The position numbers and the translations under genes were made by a program. 64,000 nucleotides of DNA, taken from the NCBI RefSeq assembly GCF_000422465.1, contig NZ_KE383846.1, forward strand, positions 1 through 64,000, read 5' to 3'. The notes beneath the pieces are model-generated. The model saw nothing but the letters and a program-made list of their open reading frames with translations. It did no database searches and was not told the origin of the DNA. This stretch comes from Paenibacillus harenae DSM 16969 (GTDB lineage: Bacteria > Bacillota > Bacilli > Paenibacillales > Paenibacillaceae). Positions 8,691 through 16,887 of the stretch are shown here, one piece after another. The stretch's first letter is position 1; every line of letters begins with the position of its first letter.

Positions 8691-10301
8691 ATGTTGTCAA
8701 AAGTTAAGGCATTCAGGATCTACTTGTTAGCAATGGTAGTGGTATTTACAACCGTCATTTCCGGTTGGAGTCCGTCAGTATCAGCAGCAGAAACAGCTGA
8801 CTTCACATCATTGAATGCTTCGCAAATTGTTTTTGAAATGGGTGCGGGCTGGAATCTGGGAAACCAGCTTGAAGCCAATTCCAACGGTACACCCAGCGAA
8901 ACGGCGTGGGGCAATCCTACGGTAACACAGGCTTTCATTCAAAAGGTGAAGGCAGCAGGATTTAAAACCATCCGCATCCCTGTTTCGTATTTGAATTATA
9001 TAGGGAGCGCACCGAATTATACGATTAATTCCACATGGCTGAACAGAGTAAAAACAGTCGTTGACTATGCCTACAACGAGGGCTTGTATGTAATCATCAA
9101 CATGCATGGAGACGGTTACAATTCAGTTGCCGGCTCCTGGCTGTTGGTCAATTCAAGCGATCAAACAACGATTAGAACAAAATATCAAAAAGTCTGGCAG
9201 CAGATCGCTAATACCTTCGTGAATTATGACGAGCATTTGATCTTTGAATCCATGAACGAAGAATTTGACGGTACTTATGGCACGCCTAACACCACATACT
9301 ATTCAAATCTTAATGCTTATAATCAAATCTTTGTAGATACCGTAAGACAAACCGGTGGAAACAATAGTGCCAGATGGCTTCTTATTCCCGGCTGGAATAC
9401 AAACATTGATTATACCGTAGGTAATTATGGCTTTGCGCTTCCCGCAGACAATTATCGATCGTCTACAATTCCGAGTTCTGAAAAGAGAATCATGATATCC
9501 GTTCATTATTATTCGCCTTGGGACTTCGCTGGCGAGGAATCCGGCACAATCACCCAATGGGGAGCGACAGCTGCCAACGCTTCAAAAAAATCAACCTGGG
9601 GGCAGGAAGATTATTTAGATTCGCAACTCAAGTCCACGTATGATGCATTCGTAACAAAAGGATACCCTGTGATCGTCGGTGAATACGGTTCTATAGATAA
9701 AAGAGCTTTTGATTCAACGAATAATACTTATCGCGCGGCATTTGCAAAAGCAGTAAGCGGGGCTGCCAAGAAATATAGTTCTGTACCTGTTTATTGGGAT
9801 AATGGACACAACGGACAATATGGTTTTGGATTGTTTAACAGGTCTACCCATGCTATAACCGAGCAGGGAATTATTGATGCGATAATGAGTGTTATGGGCA
9901 CTTATAAAATGAAGAACGCAACGACTGGTTTGTATCTTGACGGCATGGGCCGTACGACAAACGGCTCAAACGCAGGCCAATGGAGCGACAGCGCCAGCAA
10001 CAACCAGAAATGGGTAATGGAATACTACGGAAGCTATTACAAAATTAAAAATGTTGCTACAGGTTTGTATATTGACGGTATGGGCCGTACCGCAAACGGC
10101 TCCATCTGCGGACAGTGGAGCAACAGCACCAGCAGCAACCAGCGGTGGGTATTCGAAGCCTACGGAAGTAATTACAGGATAAAAAATGTCGCTACCGGTC
10201 TTTATTTGGATGGCGGCGGCAATTCTACAAATGGCTCCGACTTGAAATTGTGGAGCGGCAATGCCAGTACCAACTTGCAGTGGCAGTTTGATAAGCCCTA
10301 A
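8691..10301 (+). CDS. Secreted GH5 endo-glucanase with C-terminal ricin-type lectin module
   Basis: This 536-residue enzyme should hydrolyse beta-1,4-glucan or a related polymer outside the cell. A signal peptide (1-32, cleaved after SVSA) leads into a GH5 barrel (about 38-400). The barrel has the MGAGWNLGNQLEA start, the acid/base in SMNEEF (Glu190) and the nucleophile in VGEYGS (Glu331). Residues 403-536 hold three beta-trefoil repeats, each starting Y-K/R-I/M-KN and closing with a Q-x-W type motif (NQKW, NQRW, LQWQF), likely a carbohydrate-binding module. The ATG has GGAGG eight bases upstream. The gene stands alone, with a cre-like site upstream and a hairpin downstream. Confidence 0.92.
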   Translation: MLSKVKAFRIYLLAMVVVFTTVISGWSPSVSAAETADFTSLNASQIVFEMGAGWNLGNQLEANSNGTPSETAWGNPTVTQAFIQKVKAAGFKTIRIPVSYLNYIGSAPNYTINSTWLNRVKTVVDYAYNEGLYVIINMHGDGYNSVAGSWLLVNSSDQTTIRTKYQKVWQQIANTFVNYDEHLIFESMNEEFDGTYGTPNTTYYSNLNAYNQIFVDTVRQTGGNNSARWLLIPGWNTNIDYTVGNYGFALPADNYRSSTIPSSEKRIMISVHYYSPWDFAGEESGTITQWGATAANASKKSTWGQEDYLDSQLKSTYDAFVTKGYPVIVGEYGSIDKRAFDSTNNTYRAAFAKAVSGAAKKYSSVPVYWDNGHNGQYGFGLFNRSTHAITEQGIIDAIMSVMGTYKMKNATTGLYLDGMGRTTNGSNAGQWSDSASNNQKWVMEYYGSYYKIKNVATGLYIDGMGRTANGSICGQWSNSTSSNQRWVFEAYGSNYRIKNVATGLYLDGGGNSTNGSDLKLWSGNASTNLQWQFDKP

Positions 10302-10376
10302 TCATAACAAAAACAAATGGTTGGTGACAGAAAGCCAATACAATCGTGTGACCTCCTCTGACTGACCCCAATAAGG

Positions 10377-10427
10377 AAACAGCGGCAGCCAATGGACCCT
10401 AAATAAGGTCCTGGACTGCCGCTGTTT
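10377..10427 (+). terminator. Hairpin downstream of the GH5 gene, member of a repeat family
   Basis: AAACAGCGGCAG pairs perfectly with CTGCCGCTGTTT, with an imperfect inner stem. It sits between the convergent GH5 and RsfA-like genes and could terminate either. The right half (AATAAGGTCCTGGACTGCCG and on) recurs at 28909-28953, so this is also a dispersed palindromic repeat. Confidence 0.55.
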
Positions 10428-10441
10428 AGACCAATGATTCT

Positions 10442-10906
10442 TTAAGTTTCACTTGCTTTCCTTCTGATTTTAAGTGAACCTTCGGAGAAACCTATACTTT
10501 CTCTAGCTTTCTGAAGCACTCCAGTGAGTAAATTGATTTCGTTATCCCGTTTGGCAATTTGAATTTTCAATTCTTTATTCTCTGCTACCAGGAGTTCAAT
10601 TAATTGGGAAGCTTGTGTAATTACATCATCTGACGCAATAACAGTCAGATGTTCTTTAACGGCATTGTTTGGCCTTGTTCCTTTAATTTCAACTTTCCGC
10701 TCCTTCGCCTTTTCCAGTTGCTCAAGAAAGTTTTTACGAACTTCTTTGTTCCAACGGAATCCACATGCCGCAGGCGTACGCTGCAGGACCTGAGCAGCGG
10801 CCTGAAAACCTTCAAGTTGTGTCCCATTATTCTCTATATAGGAGAGTATCGTTTGGGCAAGTATTTGGTCTTGTTGTTCTGTCCATTGGCTTTCTCGATT
10901 TGCCAT
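10442..10906 (-). CDS. RsfA family transcriptional regulator
   Basis: This 154-residue protein has an N-terminal Myb/SANT-like DNA-binding domain (about 4-60) with SQWTEQQDQILAQTILSYIE and TPAACGFRWNKEVRKNF, a middle linker, and a C-terminal coiled coil (about 95-145) rich in Glu/Lys/Leu. This is the layout of RsfA/YlbO, a prespore-specific regulator of sigma-F genes in Bacillus. Several paralogues per genome are usual, so a strict sporulation role is not assured. The ATG has GGTGGGGGTGA upstream. It is monocistronic and converges with the GH5 gene. Confidence 0.8.
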   Translation of the reverse strand: MANRESQWTEQQDQILAQTILSYIENNGTQLEGFQAAAQVLQRTPAACGFRWNKEVRKNFLEQLEKAKERKVEIKGTRPNNAVKEHLTVIASDDVITQASQLIELLVAENKELKIQIAKRDNEINLLTGVLQKARESIGFSEGSLKIRRKASET

Positions 10907-11048
10907 TCATTCACCCCCACCGAACTTTATTAAAAGTTCTTAACAAATACTAACTAATATATACTCTCCCCGCTGCAGGTATATGCGATACTCTATCGGC
11001 AATCTAGACTCCACAGCATGGGCAAAGTTCCTTATACGAGCATTAAAA

Positions 11049-11523
11049 TCAGAGTCGCAATACGGTTATTAGCTCGTCTTCGATGATTTCGCCGTTGTCA
11101 CGGAAGCCAAAGCTTTCATAAAGCCTATTGGCGGCCACGTTATCAGCCTTATAAGAAATCCAGCAGTAATGTGCAGGCCCGGCCGGAAAGGTACGGATAA
11201 ATTCCAGGATTTTTTTCATGGCTTCCCGACCATAGCCCCTGTTCTGGTATTGCTTGTCAAACATCAGTCGCAGGATGCAATAGCTGTCGTCCGCGATTGT
11301 CGGCAGTTCGTACCCGGTGATTCTATAAGTAATCATAACAAAACCGACCGGCTGTTCATCTGCGTAAATGGCAAACGGAAACGGGTGTCCCCCATTGGTT
11401 GCAAGGACATAACACGAAGCCACGCTTGAGATTAGACGCAACGAAACGGCGTTGATCTTCTGAAACTTCCAGGTTAAATATGGCGCGACGGTTTTCCAGC
11501 GTGATCTTTCTGAGGGTAATCAT
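11049..11523 (-). pseudogene. GNAT acetyltransferase with a frameshift near its N-terminus
   Basis: The main frame (11049-11441) holds a GNAT domain: GHPFPFAIYADEQPVGF, the acetyl-CoA loop FDKQYQNRGYGREAM and NVAANRLYESFGF. The natural start is the ATG at 11523, with GGAGAA upstream, which reads MITLRKITLENRRAIFNLEV in a different frame. The two frames join near 11427-11433 (AATCTCAAGCGTGG), where one extra base, or two missing, breaks the gene. The corrected product would be about 157 residues, like SpeG/BltD-type acetyltransferases. It is either a recent pseudogene or a sequencing error. A product from the inner TTG would lack the first strand and helix. Confidence 0.7.
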
Positions 11524-11695
11524 GCAGGGTTTCTCCTTCCATTGATAAATCTTTTCTTATCGTTTTTTGCGCCGCGGCCGCTTAATTAACATACAATTTA
11601 TGCAAAAAAAGTAATAGACTTATGTTGAATTTTTTTATAGACTATTATTTATCCATGGCTTATTTAGGGATCATCATTTCCTGGCATTATTGGTT

Positions 11696-11728
11696 AACCG
11701 GCACATCATTGTGCCGGTTTTATTTTTT
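11696..11728 (+). terminator. Intrinsic terminator with no obvious upstream gene
   Basis: AACCGGCACA, loop TCAT and TGTGCCGGTT are followed by a T-rich run, a good Rho-independent terminator on the plus strand. It lies between two divergent genes, so it would end a short untranslated transcript (a leader of the DUF421 gene or a small RNA). The rest of 11524-11868 is AT-rich with no gene I can support. Confidence 0.5.
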
Positions 11729-11868
11729 CGTTCACGTTTTTAAACATGAATGATTAGTGCGCTTTTTAAAAAAATGATTTAAAACCACATAATCCACCGC
11801 AATATGTCGGAAAATAATTGAAGTTCGTTCAGTCCGTCATTATCAATCTATAGGTTAAGGTGGTTATT

Positions 11869-12585
11869 ATGCTTCTTTACATTGGCAAGGTCATTCTACT
11901 GTATTCGGTTTCGGTCATCGTGATCCGATTGTTAGGCAAAGCGGCGTTCGCCCAATTGACTTCTCACGATTTGACGGCGATCCTTTTTTTAGCGACATTG
12001 GGCGTCCATCCGCTGCTGGAAGAGAGTTTCGACCGGATTTTTACCGGAATCGCAGTCGTCACGCTGCTTCACATTCTATTTACCCGCCTTGTCTTGTTCC
12101 GTTGGTTGAACCGGTTGTTGATCGGGCAGCCCGCCATCTTAATCAAGCATGGAAAAATCAATAAATCCAAGCTGCTTCGCAGCCGTTTCTCTCTTGTCGA
12201 ATTGCTGGCTACTCTTCGTGCGGGCGGGTACCCCGACATTAAAGATGTAGAGTATGCCATTCTTGAGCCTAACGGCCAAATCAGTATCGTTCCGATGAAG
12301 GATGTCGTTGCCGTCACGCCAAGGCATTTGAACCTGAAGATGGAATATCAGGGGCTGCCGATTGCCGTCGTCGTCGAAGGAAAAGTGCAGCGGAAAAATG
12401 TCGCCTTGATCGGAAAAGACGAGACTTGGCTGCGGCAGGAGCTCAAAGCGGCAGGGCATCCAGACATCCGCGATGTGTTCTACGCGGCGATCCGGGATTC
12501 CGACCATTCGCTTACTATCGATACGGGGGAAGGGGAAATGTTTTATCGCGGCCGCCAGTCAACTTCTGAGGCAGAGAGATCATGA
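11869..12585 (+). CDS. DUF421 domain membrane protein (YetF/YrbG-like)
   Basis: This protein of about 238 residues has three N-terminal helices (about 3-22, 33-52 and 58-80) followed by a soluble YetF-type domain. The motifs are HDLTAILFLATLGVHPLL, the LIKHGKINKSKL turn, and RAGGYPDIKDVEYAILEPNG, followed by a duplicated half with AAGHPDIRDVFYAAIRD. YetF-family proteins have been linked to spore membrane proteins, but the biochemical role is open. I use the ATG at 11869 because TAAGGTGG lies at the right distance; the in-frame GTG at 11860 overlaps that site. It has no operon partner. Confidence 0.85.
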   Translation: MLLYIGKVILLYSVSVIVIRLLGKAAFAQLTSHDLTAILFLATLGVHPLLEESFDRIFTGIAVVTLLHILFTRLVLFRWLNRLLIGQPAILIKHGKINKSKLLRSRFSLVELLATLRAGGYPDIKDVEYAILEPNGQISIVPMKDVVAVTPRHLNLKMEYQGLPIAVVVEGKVQRKNVALIGKDETWLRQELKAAGHPDIRDVFYAAIRDSDHSLTIDTGEGEMFYRGRQSTSEAERS

Positions 12586-12668
12586 CCAATAGCTGCGGGG
12601 GCTTATCAAAACCAATGGGATGTCCTCAAATCGTAGGATATTACCGCACTTACTTAGCATTTTGGGCA

Positions 12669-13493
12669 CTATTCTCCTTCGTGAATCATCAGAGATTTAA
12701 GACCAATTTTATTTAAGTAGACCAACCGTAATTCAATTTCATCCTTCACCTGGCTATAAACCTCCAACTCATGCACGTCGAGTGAATGGGGTAAACCTCG
12801 AATGAACAGCAGCAATTCCTGTATCGGCAATCTTAGTGTATCTACAATCGATCGACCTTGTATCGTTGCAGCTAATAATTCAGGTGCCATCTTGCTTCCG
12901 TTACATGCGGCGCACCGGACGTGCTTGGAGAAGAAACGGATCGCCCTAAGGTTCCCCTTGCTCTTCGTTCCCGCATCGCGCATATATCGTAGATCGGTAA
13001 CGCATCCGCGGTAGAAACTGGTTGCTTGTTTCTTTTTGTATACATAAGAAACAGGTTCCTGTTCGTAACCGTAAAGCAAAATATCCATAAATCGCCTATC
13101 CTGCTCGGCAAGCGGCTTTTCATAATCAATCCCGATCATCTTGGCCAATGCTTTGATTTTGAACACCGGCGCACAAATCGTACCCGCCCAAAGAAGCACG
13201 GCCCCATGTTTAAGGGATAGTTCGGATGCGATCATTCGGGCGGGATCAATATCAATCACGGTTTCGGTTCCATTACATGAAGTACAAGTCCCGTATGAAC
13301 TTTTCGCGGAAAAACCCTGAAAAGTCCTTGAGCTGCTGTCTCTACATTTCCCAATCATTGCATAAAGCAATCTAAGATATTCCGACACGGCTGTTATTGT
13401 ACCGACTAGGCTGCCTGCTCTTTTTTCGTTAAACTTTTCTTGGGGGAGTAATAGATTTTCCAAAATAATAACCCCTTCCGTTCTGTTATCCAA
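12669..13493 (-). pseudogene. Internal fragment of a UvrA-like ATPase
   Basis: The 274 codons match the middle of a UvrA half. They begin at the segment that normally reads RSTVGT-x-YDYLR (here AGSLVGTITAVSEYLRLLYA), followed by a zinc module with CTSCNG, LSLKHGAVLLWAG, a second Cys pair in VRCAACNG, and IELRLVYLNKIGLKSL. The Walker A segment before and the LSGGE signature and Walker B after are missing; the frame stops where the signature should begin. It is non-functional as an ATPase. UvrA-like paralogues are known in drug resistance as well as repair. The first codon is TTG, with a TAA five codons upstream. Confidence 0.65.
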
Positions 13494-13577
13494 ATCCTGC
13501 TCTATTTATGAGTTTCCTTAAAGATCCTCAAGCATAACATCAAGCTTATGCATATTAGCTGCCAGCCTATTCATCTC

Positions 13578-13893
13578 TTAGTCACGATGCGCCCAGCCGG
13601 TTTCGTCGGTTTCGAATTCTTCAATCTCTACTAATTTCGTAGCCTCTTGTTGTATCTCGATATGCCGCGTTTTCATCCCGATCATGGCGGTATAGGAATT
13701 CTCGTTTTAAAGCAGGTAGTTGTATCGCACAGTGGTTATACGACAACCCGCTGCCTGTTGCTGCATATGTATCTTTCCATATCGAAAGAAAGTGATTGAC
13801 CACAAAGCGGCAGCAACCAAACAGCTGATGAATGAGTGTTCTCTGTTCTTGATTTGGATAGATGCGATATTTGTAAGCTTTATGTTGCAGCAT
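13578..13893 (-). pseudogene. Internally deleted IS200/IS605-family TnpB
   Basis: From the ATG at 13893 (AGGAG upstream) comes the TnpB N-terminus: MLQHKAYKYRIYPNQEQRTL, LFGCCRFVVNHFLSIWK and LSYNHCAIQLPALKREF. It then jumps straight to the extreme C-terminal motif HDRDENAA. After a frame slip the tail EATKLVEIEEFETDETGWAH runs to TAA at 13578. The whole RuvC-like nuclease core and most of the zinc finger (roughly 250 residues) are gone. It cannot act as a nuclease. No TnpA gene is nearby, and I could not place the element ends. Confidence 0.7.
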
Positions 13894-13984
13894 GCGACGC
13901 GCTCTCCTTTCTCGAGCAAAGCATACCTGCATTATAGCACATATGTTCGTCTTTTGACATAAAACCAGCGATTCATCTCCCACC

Positions 13985-14098
13985 TTAGAGGAAGGAGTAT
14001 TCTCGCCAAGAATGGTAAAGAACATCTAAATTCAAAAGATTCGAACACGTTTGCTTAAGATCTTCAAGTATGAATTCAGAATCCGCAACCTGAGTAAT
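13985..14098 (-). pseudogene. Short ORF with perfect Shine-Dalgarno but ATT in place of a start codon
   Basis: Downstream of the DUF2087 gene, AGGAGG (rc of 14107-14112) is followed after 8 bases by ATT ACT CAG, opening 37 codons (ITQVADSEFILEDLKQTCSN and on) to TAA at 13985. It could be a small gene using a rare AUU start, or the head of a gene whose ATG mutated and whose body was lost when the TnpB element arrived. I recognise no family. Confidence 0.25.
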
Positions 14099-14149
14099 AT
14101 TATTTCCTCCTCATCCTTATTGTTTCCAAGTTGACGTTGATCAAATTTC

Positions 14150-14476
14150 CTAATTGAGAGTTTTCCAATCCCGCCAATCTCCAGATTCATTCACTTCGTA
14201 TATGTCGTTATCTCGGTTTACAAATTTGTGTATAAAAAGTTCCCTACGTATCGTAGCGTAGTCTTCGTTCAGTGGCTTAATGAATTCATTTATTTCTTTT
14301 TCTGTGTACTTTTTTTGGGCATTAAGCTGGTTTGCAAGATGCTCGAGTACGATTAACCTTTTTTTCAATTGTGACGGAAGATGCTTTATGCTGCCTTGCT
14401 CGGTGAAAAAATGTCGAAGCACAGATTTCTTCAGCTTTTCGTTTTTGGAAAGGGTATTTGTAGCTTGTTCCGACAT
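14150..14476 (-). CDS. DUF2087 domain protein, probable transcriptional regulator
   Basis: This protein of about 108 residues is essentially one DUF2087 domain: LKKSVLRHFFTEQGSIKHLP, KKRLIVLEHLANQL, the KKYTEKEINEFI segment and ending ELFIHKFVNRDNDIYEVN. The domain is usually fused to ArsR-type helix-turn-helix regulators; here it stands alone. Two ATGs are possible (14479 and 14476); the second has the better distance to GGAGG. Two identical palindromes just upstream suggest tight, probably autogenous, control. Confidence 0.75.
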   Translation of the reverse strand: MSEQATNTLSKNEKLKKSVLRHFFTEQGSIKHLPSQLKKRLIVLEHLANQLNAQKKYTEKEINEFIKPLNEDYATIRRELFIHKFVNRDNDIYEVNESGDWRDWKTLN

Positions 14477-14487
14477 CATGTCCCTCC

Positions 14488-14515
14488 ATCTAATTAGATA
14501 TTAATCTAATTAGAT
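14488..14515 (-). promoter_or_regulatory. Two identical 12-bp palindromes in front of the DUF2087 gene
   Basis: ATCTAATTAGAT occurs at 14488-14499 and 14504-14515, one and a half helical turns apart (16 bp centre to centre). They lie directly upstream of the ribosome binding site. Perfect twofold symmetry and tandem placement are hallmarks of an operator for a dimeric repressor. The repressor is not identified; the DUF2087 protein itself is the obvious candidate. Confidence 0.55.
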
Positions 14516-14664
14516 GATAATTAAATTTTTAACTAATGTCAAGAATTCTCAATCTATTTCACCATGACACACATCTTCTTGAAAGTTTCACTGTCAGAAA
14601 ATCTGTCACGTTCCGAACGGCCGAACTGTCTTGTTTATGAGAGGATACGAAAGAGGTGCATGGA

Positions 14665-15939
14665 ATGACGGATCATTTTGATGTAGCCATTGTCGGAGGC
14701 GGCATTGCCGGTTTGACGGCTGCGCTCTATTTGGCGAAGGGAGGCAAGAAGGTCGTTGTCCTGGAACTTCAGGACCAGTTGGGCGGAAGAGCCATAACAA
14801 ACAAGAAAAATGGAGTAAGCTTTAACCTCGGCTCTCATGCCTTGTATGCGGGCGACGCGTATCACATTTTTCATGAGCTACAATTAAACCAGGACATTTT
14901 CAGAAAAGTCGACGAGTTTCATCCATACGGAATATGGAAGGAGAATATCCACTACTTTCCGGCAAGCACGGGTTTCCTGATGAAATCGCAGCTGTTGTCT
15001 GTATCGGATAAAGTCAAGTTCGGCGCACTTCTTATGAAAATACTCAGACTCGATACCGCTTCGATGCCTTCTGTCAGTCTGCGTACCTGGATGGAAAATA
15101 ACGTACGAAGTCCGATGATCCGCCATCTGCTGTACGTGATGGCACGGGGAGGGACATACGTCCAGGCGCCCGATTTGCAGGTTGCCGGCCCGCTCTTCAG
15201 GCAAATGCAGCGCTCGATTACAGGGGTCTACTATATCAAGCAAGGTTGGGGCGCTCTTGTTTGCGAACTGACCCAGCAAGCACGGCGTCTTGGAGTTGCG
15301 CTGGTTACCGGCCGCAAAGTGGCATCGGTCGATCATATGGGCGGGCGAGTTTATTCGGTTACTTGCACAAATAAGGAACATATCCCGGCATCGCAGGTTA
15401 TTCTGACAACGCCTCCCAAAGTAACAAGCAAGCTGGTTCCGTTCTCGGAGCAGACGTCGCTCAAGACTTGGGAAGAACAAGCGATTCCGATTACTGCAGC
15501 ATGTCTCGATATCGGGCTGCGGCGCCTCCCCTCCTCCAAGCATCAATTCGTATACGGCGTCGATCAACCAGTCATGATGGTGAACGCCTCCCGGATTGAC
15601 GGTTTGGAATTAAGCGAACAAGACGATGTCCAATTGTTCCAGATGATCAAATTTCAGAACGAAAACTGCGACCCCCAGCAGGACCGGAAAGAACTGGAGG
15701 ACGCGCTGGACCTTGTTCAGCCGGGATGGAGACGGGAGGTGGTAACCGAGCAGTTTCTTCCGCGGATGACGGTCGTGCACGACTTTATGCATATGAAGCG
15801 CAAAGAAAATCCCGGCCCTGTCGTTCCGGAAATCAGAGGCCTGTACGTAGCGGGAGATTGGGCTACCCATGGAGAATACTTAGTCGACGGAGCTGCCGCG
15901 AGCGCAAAGCGGGCAGCCCAGCATATTCTTACGCAATAA
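14665..15939 (+). CDS. FAD-dependent amine-oxidase-type oxidoreductase
   Basis: This protein of about 424 residues starts with a Rossmann FAD motif (VGGGIAGLTAALYLAKGG), then the adenine-ribose glutamate and GGRA of the amine oxidase/phytoene desaturase/protoporphyrinogen oxidase superfamily. The C-terminus has the second FAD contact GLYVAGDWATHGEYLVDGAA. The substrate is unknown. I choose ATG 14665 with AAGAGGTG upstream. Twenty-four bases after its stop begins an ECF41-type sigma factor. ECF41 genes are typically next to such a carboxymuconolactone decarboxylase, oxidoreductase or epimerase (COE) gene, so this is the likely partner and target. Confidence 0.85.
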   Translation: MTDHFDVAIVGGGIAGLTAALYLAKGGKKVVVLELQDQLGGRAITNKKNGVSFNLGSHALYAGDAYHIFHELQLNQDIFRKVDEFHPYGIWKENIHYFPASTGFLMKSQLLSVSDKVKFGALLMKILRLDTASMPSVSLRTWMENNVRSPMIRHLLYVMARGGTYVQAPDLQVAGPLFRQMQRSITGVYYIKQGWGALVCELTQQARRLGVALVTGRKVASVDHMGGRVYSVTCTNKEHIPASQVILTTPPKVTSKLVPFSEQTSLKTWEEQAIPITAACLDIGLRRLPSSKHQFVYGVDQPVMMVNASRIDGLELSEQDDVQLFQMIKFQNENCDPQQDRKELEDALDLVQPGWRREVVTEQFLPRMTVVHDFMHMKRKENPGPVVPEIRGLYVAGDWATHGEYLVDGAAASAKRAAQHILTQ

Positions 15940-15963
15940 GCCCGCCGACCGAAAGGAGCGTTT

Positions 15964-16860
15964 ATGGATACGGAGAGGTTCTACCACAGCTATCGGACGA
16001 TGCTGTTTTCACTCGCATACCGGATGCTGGGCAGCGTAGCGGATGCCGAAGATATCGTCCAGGAAGCGTTTATGATCATCGATCAATTGCCGGCTGACAC
16101 GCACATTGTCAACGAGAAAGCTTATTTATGCAAATCGGTTACGAACCGCTGCCTCAATCTCCTGCAGTCCTCCGCGAAACAGCGGGAAGTGTATGTAGGG
16201 ATATGGCTTCCGGAGCCGCTCGTGCGAACCGGAGCCGCAAACCTCGACCCGTCCGAGATCTACCAGCAGAAGGAATCCCTGTCTACCGCTTATTTATTAC
16301 TTTTGCAGCAGTTGAGCGCAACCGAACGCGCCGTCTTCCTCCTTCGCGAAATCTTTCAATATCCGTATGAAGACATCGCGGACATAGTAGGCAAAAGCGT
16401 TTTCAACTGCCGGCAAATCTTTCTTCGCGCGAAGAAGAGCATTCACCATAATCCCGGCAAAAGGTCGAAAGGCTCAGTAAGCGGCGTAACGGAGCCCCAG
16501 GTCCAGCAATTCATTCAGGCATTGATTGATGGCGACACGAATATTCTTCTGAACTTGCTGGCCACGGATGCCGTCCATTACACCGACGGAGGAGGGAAAG
16601 CGCGAGCCGTGCTTACTCCTGTAGCCGGTGTCGACAACGTCGTTCAGTTCTATAAAGAGATCATGCATTGGTTTAAAGCGGCAGAGAGCCGATACTCTTA
16701 TCTGGTGACCGATGTGAACGGGAGTGCTGGCGTCATCCTTTCGATCGATGACCGGATTGCATATGTATACTCGTTTGATTCCGCAAACGACCGCATTCGG
16801 TCCATCTACGCAACAGCCAATCCCGATAAATTGAAACTTGTGCGGCGCATGCTTTCCTAA
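15964..16860 (+). CDS. ECF41-like RNA polymerase sigma factor with SnoaL-like C-terminal domain
   Basis: This 298-residue protein has sigma region 2 (about 1-75, with LFSLAYRMLGSVADAEDIVQ), region 4 (about 110-165, with LSATERAVFLLREIFQYPYE) and a long C-terminal NTF2/SnoaL-like domain (about 175-298). The latter contains YTDGGGKARA, the DGGGK signature of ECF41. In this group the fused domain replaces a separate anti-sigma factor and both represses and activates the sigma factor. It should control its own operon. The start ATG is preceded by GAAAGGAG. The VOC and DUF6220 genes follow. Confidence 0.88.
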   Translation: MDTERFYHSYRTMLFSLAYRMLGSVADAEDIVQEAFMIIDQLPADTHIVNEKAYLCKSVTNRCLNLLQSSAKQREVYVGIWLPEPLVRTGAANLDPSEIYQQKESLSTAYLLLLQQLSATERAVFLLREIFQYPYEDIADIVGKSVFNCRQIFLRAKKSIHHNPGKRSKGSVSGVTEPQVQQFIQALIDGDTNILLNLLATDAVHYTDGGGKARAVLTPVAGVDNVVQFYKEIMHWFKAAESRYSYLVTDVNGSAGVILSIDDRIAYVYSFDSANDRIRSIYATANPDKLKLVRRMLS

Positions 16861-16887
16861 ACCAAAAAAGAAACGGAGTGCATATCA

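Noticed and set aside
11655..11753. 32-codon hydrophobic ORF through the orphan terminator
   Set aside because: It has an ATG but no ribosome site, and it runs through the hairpin and T-run, so translation is improbable.
13894..14025. Upstream extension of the TnpB reading frame
   Set aside because: AGGAG and the conserved N-terminus place the start at 13893; the upstream part overlaps the remnant ORF at 13985 in another frame.
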